Shown: positions 35,497-43,907 of the stretch, in pieces
Layout: the number at the start of each line of letters is the position of its first letter
Numbering within the stretch: position 1 is the stretch's first letter
NCBI RefSeq assembly: GCF_029338555.1
Contig: NZ_CP119989.1
Coordinates: 1,302,001 to 1,366,000 of the forward strand
DNA from: Halobaculum marinum
GTDB taxonomy: Archaea > Halobacteriota > Halobacteria > Halobacteriales > Haloferacaceae
Direction: 5' to 3'
Length of the DNA stretch: 64,000 bases
The notes under the pieces: model-generated
What the model was told of the DNA's origin: nothing
Seen by the model: only the letters and a program-made list of their open reading frames with translations
Databases searched by the model: none
Program-made: the position numbers and the translations under genes

Positions 35497-36720
35497 TTAC
35501 GCCGACTCGACGGACCCCGCCGCCTCGCGTTCGACCTCGGCGGCGCGCGAGCGGGCGCGCTCGACGACCGAGGGGGGCGCCTCGAACTCCACGTCGACCT
35601 GTCGCCCGTCGTACTCCTCGCGGTCGACGTACCCGTTGTCGTGGATCCACGAGACGAGGCTCATCGCGTCGTCCGACAGCGGGAGCAACAGGCGCTCGCG
35701 CTTCCAGTCGGGGAGTTCGGCTTCGACGCGACCTCGGAGCGTCTCGATGCGGTCACCCGTCAGCCCGGACACACAGACGGGATTCGGCGCCAGCGCTGAC
35801 AGGGCCTCGCGCTTGCGCCGGAGGTCGTCGTCGCTCAGCCGGTCGACCTTGTTGAACACCGTGACGATGGGCGCCTCGTTGCGCTCGTACAGCGTGTCGT
35901 GGGAGGTGACGAGTTTCTCGCGCATCTCCTCGACGGACTCGCTGGCGTCGACGACGAGCAAGACGAGGTCCGCGTGGTACACCGAGTCGAGCGTCGACTT
36001 GAACGACTCCACCAGCCAGTGCGGCAGGTCGGAGATGAACCCCACCGTGTCCGTGAGGAGCACGTCGCGCTTGCCCGTGTTCGCCCGCCGAGTGGTCGTG
36101 CCGAGCGTCGTGAACAGTTGGTTTTGCGACTCCGCGGTCGTGTCGATGTCGGGGTGTTTCTCGGCGTTCTCGTCGACGTCGAGGTCGTCCGCGAGTCGAC
36201 GGAGGAGCGTCGACTTGCCGGCGTTCGTGTACCCCGCCAGCGCGACGAGGTCGAACCCGGACTCGCGGCGGCGCTCGCGCCGCTCTTCCTCCTTCTCGGC
36301 GATGGCGTCCAACTCGTCTTTGATCCGGCTGATCTGGGACTTGATGTCGCGCTCGCGCGACTCGTCGTACTCGCCCAGCCCCATGAACCCCGGTCGCTCG
36401 TCGCGCTTGGCGAGGCTCGCTTTCACCTCCGCACGCGGGAGTTCGTAGCGCAACTCGGCGAGTTCGACCTGCAGTTGCGCCTTGCGCGTCTGGGCGCGCT
36501 GGCCGAAGATGTCGAGGATGAGCGTGAAGCGGTCGATGACCTCGGCACCCTCGGGGAGTTTCGAGCCGATGTTGAACGTCTGGTAGGGGCCGACCTCGTT
36601 GTCGATGATCACCACGTCGGCGTCCTCGCGGGCGACCAGCGCCGCGAGTTCGTCCGCCTTCCCCTCGCCGAAGTGGTACGCGGGGTCCTGGTCACGCGTC
36701 TGCGTGAGCGACCCGGTCAC
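35497..36720 (-). CDS. hflX: GTPase HflX (N-terminus probably frameshifted)
   Basis: HflX is a ribosome-associated GTPase of the Obg/Era class that can split stalled ribosomes. The GTPase domain shows G1 ALAGYTNAGKST, G3 DTVGFISDLP and G4 VFNKVD, after the HflX N-terminal domain (QLQVELAELRYELPR). The first in-frame start, GTG 36720, is too late: conserved HflX text (TAVVAKRV, then ITELARAAGYEV) continues upstream in frame to about 36800. A leaderless ATG at 36871 with an AATTGAAG box lies in another frame, off by one base across three G4 runs. See the findings. Confidence 0.87.
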   Translation of the reverse strand: MTGSLTQTRDQDPAYHFGEGKADELAALVAREDADVVIIDNEVGPYQTFNIGSKLPEGAEVIDRFTLILDIFGQRAQTRKAQLQVELAELRYELPRAEVKASLAKRDERPGFMGLGEYDESRERDIKSQISRIKDELDAIAEKEEERRERRRESGFDLVALAGYTNAGKSTLLRRLADDLDVDENAEKHPDIDTTAESQNQLFTTLGTTTRRANTGKRDVLLTDTVGFISDLPHWLVESFKSTLDSVYHADLVLLVVDASESVEEMREKLVTSHDTLYERNEAPIVTVFNKVDRLSDDDLRRKREALSALAPNPVCVSGLTGDRIETLRGRVEAELPDWKRERLLLPLSDDAMSLVSWIHDNGYVDREEYDGRQVDVEFEAPPSVVERARSRAAEVEREAAGSVESA

Positions 36721-37062
36721 CTCGTAGCCGGCGGCGCGCGCGAGTTCGGTGATCTCCGTCAGGTCCGCGCGGCCTCGGTCGACGCGTTTGGCGACGACGG
36801 CGGTGAGGTCGTCGCCGGTTCTGCGGTCAGGGATGGTTCCCCTCCACCCCGTCGCCCCGGTTGCTTCGCATACGCGCGCCTACGGGACCAGACGACTTCA
36901 ATTCCGCGCCGACGTGCGCTGGCGCCTCCCGGGCGCCGTCGATCGATCCGGTCTCGACCCTCCGCGGTCGGGCCCGCGCCGGGCCGGTCTTACCCAGCCG
37001 AGTACGAACGTGTCGCTATTCACCCCACAAACGACTTAACCGGGGACGGCCCATCCCGGGGT

Positions 37063-37404
37063 ATGCCAGGGCCAGAAGTGATCGCACAGTTGGGAATCGA
37101 CCCGCAGAAACTCGGGCTGGAACTCGGGACGGGCGCCGTGATCGGCGGGATCATCGGGTTCGCCGCGAAGAAGGTCGCGAAGCTGATCGCCGTCATCATC
37201 GGGCTCGAGCTCGCGCTGTTCAAGTTCCTCGAGTCGCGTGAGATCCTCACCGTCAACTGGGACAAGCTCGGGGGCACGTTCATGTCCGCGGGCGAGGCCG
37301 CGACCGCGAGCACGCCGCCGACGTGGGTGCAGACGATCCTGTCGACGCTGTCGGTGTCCGCCGGCTTCACCGGCGGCTTCTTCATCGGCTTCAAGCGCGG
37401 ATAA
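37063..37404 (+). CDS. FUN14 family membrane protein
   Basis: A 113-aa membrane protein with FUN14-type helices (GAVIGGIIGFAAKKVAKLIA, then VIIGLELALFKFLE, and a C-terminal helix ending GGFFIGFKRG). FUN14 proteins occur in mitochondria and archaea; the archaeal role is unknown. A CTTAACC box near 37034-37040 lies 24-30 nt before ATG 37063. It is convergent with the SBDS gene (54-nt gap) and divergent from hflX. Confidence 0.86.
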   Translation: MPGPEVIAQLGIDPQKLGLELGTGAVIGGIIGFAAKKVAKLIAVIIGLELALFKFLESREILTVNWDKLGGTFMSAGEAATASTPPTWVQTILSTLSVSAGFTGGFFIGFKRG

Positions 37405-37458
37405 CGACGCACCGACACACGATCCAACGACCGGCCCGCCGCGCCGGTCCCCGCTCCG

Positions 37459-38184
37459 TTACCGCCGACTGATCTCGTCTTCCTCTTTGACGACGCGCGT
37501 GTCCGCCTCCCCCTGGGACACCTCGTTCACGAGGTCGTAGAACTCGTTTTGGAGCCCCGCGGGGAACGTCACGACGCCGACCCACGAGCCGTCGTTCTGC
37601 CACTCCTCGCGTTCGAGGTCACCGAACTCGCGCACCTTCGCCTGGCCGGAGCCGGCGTAGTCGGCGGGCAACTGCACCGCGATGGTCACCTCGTCGAACC
37701 GGATCGGGATCACCGGGCGCAGCGCCTCCAGCGCGTCGTCGATCTGGTTCTCGACCGGTTCCATCGGTTCGATGGTGAAGCCGGCCTCCTCCAGCGCCCG
37801 CTCGATGCGCTCGGGCGGGTGGGGCGCGTCGTCCATCTGCGGGTTCACCGCGTTGCGGGTGATCTTGTTGATGAGCTGTTTCTTCTTCTGTTCGAGCATC
37901 TCCTTGCGCTGCTCGGCGGTGATCTGGATCTCGCCGCGGCGGACGACCTCCGGGATGATCTCCATCGGGTCGGTCGTGCCGAACACCTCCTCGACGTCCT
38001 CCTCGGGCGGTCGGTCGCCGCGGGAGGCGTTCTCGAACACGTCCTCGGCGGCGATCACGTCTTCCAGTTCTCCGTCGAACTCGCCGCGCTTCATCGCGAG
38101 CGCCGCGTCCGGGTCGATGAGGACTTCGAAGCGGGTGCCGTGCGATTCCAACCGCGCCGTGACGGCCTCGTCGAGTGATATCAT
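37459..38184 (-). CDS. Ribosome maturation protein SBDS (Sdo1)
   Basis: A 241-aa orthologue of SBDS, which acts in late maturation of the large ribosomal subunit. Domain I is the FYSH fold ([20 protein letters not shown], with [17 protein letters not shown]). Domain II is helical ([40 protein letters not shown]). Domain III is ferredoxin-like. All three are present. ATG 38184 is supported by a TTTTAAT box near 38205-38212 on this strand. It is monocistronic. Confidence 0.94.
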   Translation of the reverse strand: MISLDEAVTARLESHGTRFEVLIDPDAALAMKRGEFDGELEDVIAAEDVFENASRGDRPPEEDVEEVFGTTDPMEIIPEVVRRGEIQITAEQRKEMLEQKKKQLINKITRNAVNPQMDDAPHPPERIERALEEAGFTIEPMEPVENQIDDALEALRPVIPIRFDEVTIAVQLPADYAGSGQAKVREFGDLEREEWQNDGSWVGVVTFPAGLQNEFYDLVNEVSQGEADTRVVKEEDEISRR

Positions 38185-38281
38185 GGACGGTGATACTCCG
38201 TCCGGCATTAAAAGGTATCCGCCGACTGGGAGGTGGCGACCGGACGGGTGCAGTATGGTAACCGAACCGACGTGTGCTCGG

Positions 38282-38791
38282 CTACTGCAGTACCGTCTTC
38301 TCTTTCGTCACGACTTCCACGTCCGTGATCCGGGTGTCGGGGTAGCCCCCGGTCGCGTCCTTCTCGGCGGCCTTCACCATGTCCCAGACGACGTTCAGCC
38401 CCGTGGTGACCCCCTCCAGCGCCTCCATCTCACAGCCCGTCTTCCCCGTCGTCTCGACGGCCACCTCGAGGTGGATGCGGTCTTCCGAGACTGTGAACTC
38501 CGTGTCGACGTTCGTGATCGGGATCTGGTGGCACATCGGGATCGTCTCCCAGGTGTGTTTCACCGCCTGCACGGCGCCGACGCGGGCGGTCGCGAGCACG
38601 TCGCCCTTCTTCAACTCGTTACCGCGAACGGCCTCGACCGTCGACTCGGTGAGGTGGATGGTGCCGCGGGCGACCGCGCGGCGCGAGGAGTCGGGCTTCT
38701 CGCCGACGTTCACCATCTGCACGTCGCCGGCCTCGTCGGTGTGGGTCAGGTCGTCGTCGCGGTCGGCGTCGGGCGTGGCGTCGTCGCTCAT
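38282..38791 (-). CDS. moaC: Cyclic pyranopterin monophosphate synthase MoaC
   Basis: A 169-aa enzyme of molybdopterin cofactor synthesis. Signatures are [37 protein letters not shown] and [20 protein letters not shown], which carry the conserved active-site residues. The first 22 residues are an acidic haloarchaeal extension. It starts one base after the nnr stop (38793), so it belongs to the same transcription unit. Confidence 0.95.
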   Translation of the reverse strand: MSDDATPDADRDDDLTHTDEAGDVQMVNVGEKPDSSRRAVARGTIHLTESTVEAVRGNELKKGDVLATARVGAVQAVKHTWETIPMCHQIPITNVDTEFTVSEDRIHLEVAVETTGKTGCEMEALEGVTTGLNVVWDMVKAAEKDATGGYPDTRITDVEVVTKEKTVLQ

Positions 38792-38792
38792 G

Positions 38793-40238
38793 TCACTCCC
38801 CTTCGTCTCGGAGGGCTTGTGGGATGCGATCCGGGAGGTCGGAGGCCGCGAGGCCGTTCCCGTACGCCTCGGCGGCGTCGTCGCCCGCGCGACCGTTCGC
38901 GTACGCCGCCAGCGCCGCCGCCTGCAGCGGCGACTCGATCTGTGCCGCCAGCGCGCCCGTCACGCCGGCGAGCACGTCGCCGGTGCCGCCGACGGTCATC
39001 CCGGGGTTGCCGGTCCGCCCGACGCGAACCTCGTCGCCGTCGCTGACCACGTCGTACGCTCCCTTCACGAGGAGCGTGTGACCGACCTCGGCGGCGAACT
39101 CGCGGACGAGGTCGGCGCGGTCGCGCCAGTCGTCTGCAGTGGTGCCGCCCATCTTCTGCAACTCGCCCTGGTGTGGCGTGCAGATCAACTCGGCGTCGGT
39201 GTCGACCTCGGGGACGACCTGGAGCGCGTCGGCGTCGACGACCGCCCGCCCGTCGTACCCCGCGAGGAACTCGCCGACGGCGTCGAGCGTGGACTCGTTG
39301 TCCCCGAGTCCTGGCCCGAAGACGACGGTGTCGTGGCCCGCGGCGAGGTCGAGGATGCGCTCGACGTGCGGCGGCGCGAGGTGCTCGCCAGCGAACGGGC
39401 GGACGATGACGTCGGGGCCGTACCCCTGAATCTCGCGGGCGACGTGGTCGGGGCAGGCGACCCGCACGAGGTCGGCGCCAGCCCGGAGGGCCGCGCGGGC
39501 CGAGAGCGCCGGAGCGCCGGTGTACGGCCCGCCGCCGACGACGAGCACCTCGCCGTTGTCGCCCTTGTGGGAGTCGCTCGCGCGGTCGAGCGCGCGGAGG
39601 TCGCCCGGGCCGACGAACGTCTCGGCGGCGGTCGGGATGCCGATGTCGGCGACCGTGACGGCGGCCTCGAGGTCGGCGAGGCCGGGCTTCTCGTCGTGGA
39701 AGGTGACGACGGCGTCGGCGTCGACGGCGACGCCCGCCGCCTCGCCCGTGTCCGCGTCGACGCCGGAGGGCACGTCGACGGAGACGACGGGCACGTCGGC
39801 GGCGTTGACCTGCCGGGCGACGGTCGCCTCCGGTTCGCGGAGCGCGCCCGTCACGCCGGTGCCGAGCATCGCGTCGACGACCAGATCCGGCGCGTACTCG
39901 TCGAGGGCGAACGCGCGCGAGTCGCCGACGACCGCCGTCGACGCTTCGCTGTCGACGAGCGCCTCCCAGTTCTCGCGTGCGATGTCGGTCGTGATCGTCT
40001 CGGGGCGACCGAGCAGCACCGCGTGGGCGTCGTAGTCGGCGAGGAAGCGAGCGGCGACCGCCGCGTCGCCGCCGTTGTTCCCGCGCCCGCACACGAGCAG
40101 GACACGGTCGCCCGGGTCGGCGTGACCGCGGACTAGCCGGGCGACGGCGTTGCCCGACGACTCCATCAGTTGCTTGCGGGGGACGCCGAGCGCCGCGGCG
40201 TTGCGGTCGACCATCGCCATCCGCTCGGAGGTGATCAT
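38793..40238 (-). CDS. nnr: Bifunctional NAD(P)H-hydrate repair enzyme (epimerase + dehydratase)
   Basis: A 481-aa fusion. The N-terminal YjeF_N domain (residues 1-210, with VCGRGNNGGDAAVAARFL) epimerises NAD(P)HX. The C-terminal ribokinase-like domain (220-481, with GVGGGPYTGAPALSA-type text and TVGGTGDVLAGVTGALAAQI) is the ADP-dependent NAD(P)HX dehydratase. Together they repair hydrated, inactive nicotinamide cofactors. moaC follows immediately downstream. The promoter side faces Rnp4 on the other strand. Confidence 0.94.
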   Translation of the reverse strand: MITSERMAMVDRNAAALGVPRKQLMESSGNAVARLVRGHADPGDRVLLVCGRGNNGGDAAVAARFLADYDAHAVLLGRPETITTDIARENWEALVDSEASTAVVGDSRAFALDEYAPDLVVDAMLGTGVTGALREPEATVARQVNAADVPVVSVDVPSGVDADTGEAAGVAVDADAVVTFHDEKPGLADLEAAVTVADIGIPTAAETFVGPGDLRALDRASDSHKGDNGEVLVVGGGPYTGAPALSARAALRAGADLVRVACPDHVAREIQGYGPDVIVRPFAGEHLAPPHVERILDLAAGHDTVVFGPGLGDNESTLDAVGEFLAGYDGRAVVDADALQVVPEVDTDAELICTPHQGELQKMGGTTADDWRDRADLVREFAAEVGHTLLVKGAYDVVSDGDEVRVGRTGNPGMTVGGTGDVLAGVTGALAAQIESPLQAAALAAYANGRAGDDAAEAYGNGLAASDLPDRIPQALRDEGE

Positions 40239-40376
40239 GGTTGCTGTGCGACGGTTCGTCGGGAACGTGCTAAAACGCGGGGGTGATCGTCGGTGACTGC
40301 GACTCGCCGGGAGCGACGCCGAGCACCCGAAACCGCTATCCGACGCAGTCTCTCACCCAGTAGCAACGACCCGCCG

Positions 40377-40667
40377 ATGTCCGACGACCAAATCGCCGAG
40401 GAGCGCATCGACCGCCTCGCCGCGTTCGCGCGCTCGATGACGCTCGCCGGCGACGAGGACCGCGCCCGCGAGGCGGTTCGGCTGGCGAACCGGATCGCAG
40501 AGCGGCATCGCTGCGGTGTCCCTCGTCGGTTCGAGCGGTTCACCTGCGACGCCTGCGACGCGTACCTGATCCCCGGTCGGAACGCTCGCGTCCGCCTCCA
40601 AGAGGGGAGCCACGTCGTCGTCCGGTGCGACTGCGGCGCGACAGCGCGCTACCCGTACGGCGAGTAG
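40377..40667 (+). CDS. rnp4: RNase P protein component 4 (Rpr2/Rpp21 homologue)
   Basis: A 96-aa RNase P subunit with an N-terminal helical part (AEERIDRLAAFARSMTLAGD, RIAERHRCGVPRRFERFTCD) and a C-terminal zinc ribbon built from FTCDACDAYL and VVRCDCGATARY. ATG 40377 is chosen to match the family length; the frame is open upstream. A YhbY-type RNA-binding protein follows, a linkage common in archaea that points to tRNA/ribosome maturation. Confidence 0.92.
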   Translation: MSDDQIAEERIDRLAAFARSMTLAGDEDRAREAVRLANRIAERHRCGVPRRFERFTCDACDAYLIPGRNARVRLQEGSHVVVRCDCGATARYPYGE

Positions 40668-40741
40668 CCCGTCACCCCGGCACACGGGCGTCGACACCGC
40701 GAACGGGAACGTTCAAACGGCTTCCGCCGGTAGCGACCTCC

Positions 40742-40990
40742 ATGACCGATCAGGACCTCCGCAAGCAGGCCCACGACCTTGACGTGACCGTCTGGGTCGG
40801 CAAGAAGGGCGTCTCCGCGGTCGTCGACGAACTCGACGACCAACTGACAGAGCGCGACCTCGTGAAGGTGAAGTTCCACCGCTCGGCGCAGGCCGGCACC
40901 GACGTGGACGAACTCGCCGCCGACCTCGCCGAGCGGGTGAACGCCGACCTCGTCGAGACGCGCGGCCACACGGCGGTCCTCCACAGATGA
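40742..40990 (+). CDS. YhbY / CRM-domain RNA-binding protein
   Basis: An 82-aa CRM domain with the GxxG-like loop VWVGKKGVSAVVDELDDQLT and the RNA-binding strand DLVKVKFHRS. CRM proteins associate with pre-ribosomes or introns. A GTTCAAAC box near 40710-40717 lies 25-32 nt before ATG 40742. Its stop overlaps the MscS start by 4 nt (ATGA), so all three genes of rnp4-yhbY-mscS may be coordinately expressed. Confidence 0.91.
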   Translation: MTDQDLRKQAHDLDVTVWVGKKGVSAVVDELDDQLTERDLVKVKFHRSAQAGTDVDELAADLAERVNADLVETRGHTAVLHR

Positions 40991-41952
40991 GCCTCGTGGG
41001 GATTCCGCTCCTCCAGACGGCGACGCCGGCGCCCGGGACGACCGGCGGTGGCGAGGAGGCCGCGGGCGCGACGCTCGCGACCCCCGTCGCGAACTTCCTC
41101 GCGGGCCTCGGCGTCCCGCCGGGGATCGCCGACGTGCTCGGCGGCGCGATCACGTTCGCCGTCGTCCTCGGGGCGTTCTACCTCGTCGGTCGGCTGTTCG
41201 TCGTGCCGCTGGTCGACCGCGTGCTGGAGTCGCGCGGCCTCGACACCCACGCCAAGCGCCCGCTCCGCAAGATCACGAACGTCGTCGTCGTGTTCGTCGG
41301 CATCGCCGTCGGCTTCGGCTTCGCCGGCTACGGCGACTTCCTGCAGTCGCTCGCGACCGTCGCCGCGGCGGCGACGCTCGCCATCGGCTTCGCGATGCAG
41401 GACGTGATTAAGAACTTCGTCGCTGGTATCTTCATCTTCACCGACCGACCGTTCCGCATCGGCGACTGGATCGAGTGGGACGGCAACTCCGGCATCGTCG
41501 AGGACATCTCCTTCCGTGTCTCGCGGGTGCGCACGTTCGACAACGAACTGCTGACGGTGCCGAACTCCCAACTCACCGACGGCGTGATCAAGAACCCCGT
41601 CGCGAAGGACACGCTCCGCCTGCAGTTCCTGTTCGGCATCGGCTACGGCGACGACATCGAACACGCCACCGAGATCATCGTCGAGGAGGCCGAGCGCCAC
41701 CCCGAGATCCTCTCGGACCCGGCGCCGTCGGTCCGCCTCACCGAACTCGGCGACAGCTACGTCGGCCTCAAGAGCCGCGTCTGGATCGCCAACCCGTCGC
41801 GTGCGGACTTCGTGAAGACGCGCGGCGAGTACGTCACGAACGTGAAACAGCGCTTCGATGAGGAGGGCATCGAGATCCCGTTCCCCCAGCGCGACCTCTC
41901 CGGGAACGTGGAGCTCAACACGCCGCCAGAGGCGGCGCTCGGCGACGACTGA
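40987..41952 (+). CDS. MscS-family mechanosensitive channel
   Basis: A 321-aa channel protein with three N-terminal membrane helices. The pore-lining TM3 region is AAAATLAIGFAMQDVIKNFV. The beta domain follows (DRPFRIGDWIEWDGNSGIVE, NELLTVPNSQLTDGVIKN), then an alpha/beta vestibule domain. It releases osmolytes on hypo-osmotic shock, which is important for a halophile. It overlaps the YhbY gene by 4 nt. The acidic C-terminal end is short. Confidence 0.92.
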   Translation: MSLVGIPLLQTATPAPGTTGGGEEAAGATLATPVANFLAGLGVPPGIADVLGGAITFAVVLGAFYLVGRLFVVPLVDRVLESRGLDTHAKRPLRKITNVVVVFVGIAVGFGFAGYGDFLQSLATVAAAATLAIGFAMQDVIKNFVAGIFIFTDRPFRIGDWIEWDGNSGIVEDISFRVSRVRTFDNELLTVPNSQLTDGVIKNPVAKDTLRLQFLFGIGYGDDIEHATEIIVEEAERHPEILSDPAPSVRLTELGDSYVGLKSRVWIANPSRADFVKTRGEYVTNVKQRFDEEGIEIPFPQRDLSGNVELNTPPEAALGDD

Positions 41953-42103
41953 CCACGCCGGGCCGTTCAAGCCGGTATTTTCGCTTTCGTGGCACTCTTT
42001 TCCCGCCCACGGGACAGTCCGCTCGATGGTCCCCGAACCCGATTCGAAAGCCCCTCTCGACCGCCCGAGCCGACCGACTGATGGACACACCCGCCGGCGA
42101 GGC

Positions 42104-42113
42104 GGAGGTGATC
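42104..42113 (+). promoter_or_regulatory. Strong Shine-Dalgarno site before a GTG start
   Basis: GGAGGTGATC is a full match to the anti-Shine-Dalgarno end of 16S rRNA and lies 4 nt before GTG 42118. It decides that start in a region where an ATG at 42081 in another frame could mislead. It is one of only two clear SD sites in the window. Confidence 0.75.
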
Positions 42114-42117
42114 GGCC

Positions 42118-43188
42118 GTGAGGGGGCGACGATTCGCACTCCTCGCAGTGTTGATACTGGCATGTGCTGCCTCCGGCGCGACCGTGATCGCGGTTCCCCC
42201 AGAGTCGCCACCGGCCTCGACTGATGCGGCGTCGGCCGCGTTCGTGTACGCCGGCGACGCGATCACTGTGGAGGCCGAGCCCCGCCAAGCGATTCGCGGT
42301 GAGACGACGCTCGACCCGGGGACGGAGGTAACCGTCAGTCTCCGGTCGACGGGTGACACCGAGCCTCGGTTCGTCCAGCGGGAGACGGTCACGGTCACCC
42401 CCGACGGTACGTTCACCGCCGCCGTCGACTTCTCCCAACAACGCGGTGGCGGGACGTTCTCCGCGAGGCTCCTCTACGATGGCGAGGTCGTCGACGAGGC
42501 CCCCGGCGAAATCGTCGCCTCGGACGGATCGACTCCCGGCCCGACGGCGACCCCGGCGGAGGCGTCGTCGACACCCTCGACGACCACCGAGCGTACTGAT
42601 GAACGGTTCCTCCCCGGATTTCCCAAGTCGCTCCTGTCGGGGACGGTCGGCGACTCGGTTTCCATCGAAATCACGGTCTCACCCGGCGGGACTGCGACGC
42701 TCCGGATCGGTGGCGAGGAGGCGGGCTACGAAACGAGCGCCACCGTTCGTGACGACGACGGCGACGGGTCCGTCACGGTCGTGTTCGACACGGCTGCTGC
42801 CAGCGACCCCGAACGGGTGCTCGCCGTCGCTGACGACGGCGACACGCTGGTGTCGACGACCAGCGACCGGGCGGTCTCCGTCCCGCTCGATCCCGGCGAC
42901 TACGACCTCGCGCTGTACGAGGGTGGTCACCTGGCAGACGACGACCACCTCGACGACGTGGGGAGCCTGAGGCTCCAGTCAGCCCCGGAGACGGAGTCGG
43001 CTACACCCACCACGACACCACAAGCGGCGACGCCGACGGTGACGACGGCGACGTCGTTGGCGACGACCGTCCCCCTCGACGGACTCGATGTCGTTTCCCC
43101 ATCCGTGCTCGGCGCTGGTGCACTGGTCGTTGGTGTGCTCCTCGGCGGTGCCGGCGTGGTTCTCGTCGGCGGCGCACTCCGGCGGTAG
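42118..43188 (+). CDS. Secreted, membrane-anchored surface protein (BGTF-domain-like)
   Basis: A 356-aa extracellular protein. It has a signal peptide MRGRRFALLAVLILACAASG (a lipobox-like LACA is possible) and a first beta domain (about 38-135, FVYAGDAITVEAEPRQAIRG), like the haloarchaeal BGTF surface domain. A Thr/Pro linker, a second beta domain (about 165-285), another Thr-rich linker and a C-terminal membrane anchor (about 332-354) follow. The GTG start is set by the SD site. It converges on the membrane winged-helix gene and probably belongs functionally with it and the protease beyond. Confidence 0.78.
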   Translation: MRGRRFALLAVLILACAASGATVIAVPPESPPASTDAASAAFVYAGDAITVEAEPRQAIRGETTLDPGTEVTVSLRSTGDTEPRFVQRETVTVTPDGTFTAAVDFSQQRGGGTFSARLLYDGEVVDEAPGEIVASDGSTPGPTATPAEASSTPSTTTERTDERFLPGFPKSLLSGTVGDSVSIEITVSPGGTATLRIGGEEAGYETSATVRDDDGDGSVTVVFDTAAASDPERVLAVADDGDTLVSTTSDRAVSVPLDPGDYDLALYEGGHLADDDHLDDVGSLRLQSAPETESATPTTTPQAATPTVTTATSLATTVPLDGLDVVSPSVLGAGALVVGVLLGGAGVVLVGGALRR

Positions 43189-43215
43189 GCACCGGCCCTC
43201 CCACCGGACCTTCCC

Positions 43216-43803
43216 TCAGCACCGACTGAGGACAGCAACCACGATCGCGACGACGACGCACCCCACGACGAACACGGCGGCCACGTCAATCCCGACCGGC
43301 GATCCGACGGCGCCATCGCCGACGCCGGCAGATCCGACCGCGACCGCCCGCTCGACCCCACCGCCGTCGAGCGTCTCCAGCCCCCACGCGACCGCGAGCC
43401 CGCCGAGCGAGACGAGCCCCACCCCGCCCACGGCATCGAGCACGGCCTCGCGGACCGGTCGCCGGCGCTCGGCGTCGCCCACGAACACCAACGGGTCACA
43501 GGCTGGTGCGTACACCGTCATCTCATTGCCCTTCTCCGAGTAGCTCACTCCGGCCGGCTCGACGAGTCCCGCCTCCTCGAGCGTCTTGAGGTGGTAGTGG
43601 GCGTTCTGGACGGAGGTGTCGACCCGCTCGGCCAACGCAGAGGCGGTACCGGGGCGGTCGAACGTCGATCGCAACAGCCCGCGGCGCGTCTCGGCGGCGA
43701 GCGCGTCGAGGACCTCGTCGCTCTCGGTGTCGTCGACGTCGATCACCCGGGGTCGCTCGTTCGACGCCACCGTTCCGGCGAGGCGTTCGAAGACGGAGGA
43801 CAT
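43216..43803 (-). CDS. Membrane-tethered winged-helix regulator (ArsR-like)
   Basis: A 195-aa protein. The N-terminal winged helix (about residues 28-105) reads VLDALAAETRRGLLRSTFDR, then ALAERVDTSVQNAHYHLKTL and GLVEPAGVSYSEKGNEMTVY. The C-terminus has two hydrophobic helices (about 119-145 and 172-193), which would hold the DNA-binding domain on the inner face of the membrane. A TTTTTGTG box near 43826-43833 lies 23-30 nt before ATG 43803. The upstream gene on the same strand is a membrane-anchored subtilisin, so regulation by proteolysis is a reasonable hypothesis. Confidence 0.8.
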   Translation of the reverse strand: MSSVFERLAGTVASNERPRVIDVDDTESDEVLDALAAETRRGLLRSTFDRPGTASALAERVDTSVQNAHYHLKTLEEAGLVEPAGVSYSEKGNEMTVYAPACDPLVFVGDAERRRPVREAVLDAVGGVGLVSLGGLAVAWGLETLDGGGVERAVAVGSAGVGDGAVGSPVGIDVAAVFVVGCVVVAIVVAVLSRC

Positions 43804-43907
43804 ACCTCACCCTCCGAACCACCACACAAAAACCCCTCCAAGACTACAGGTGCGGTTTGAACGGTCCGCGCGCGGCGGCCTCTGAGCCGTCGACGGCCAC
43901 GGGTCGG

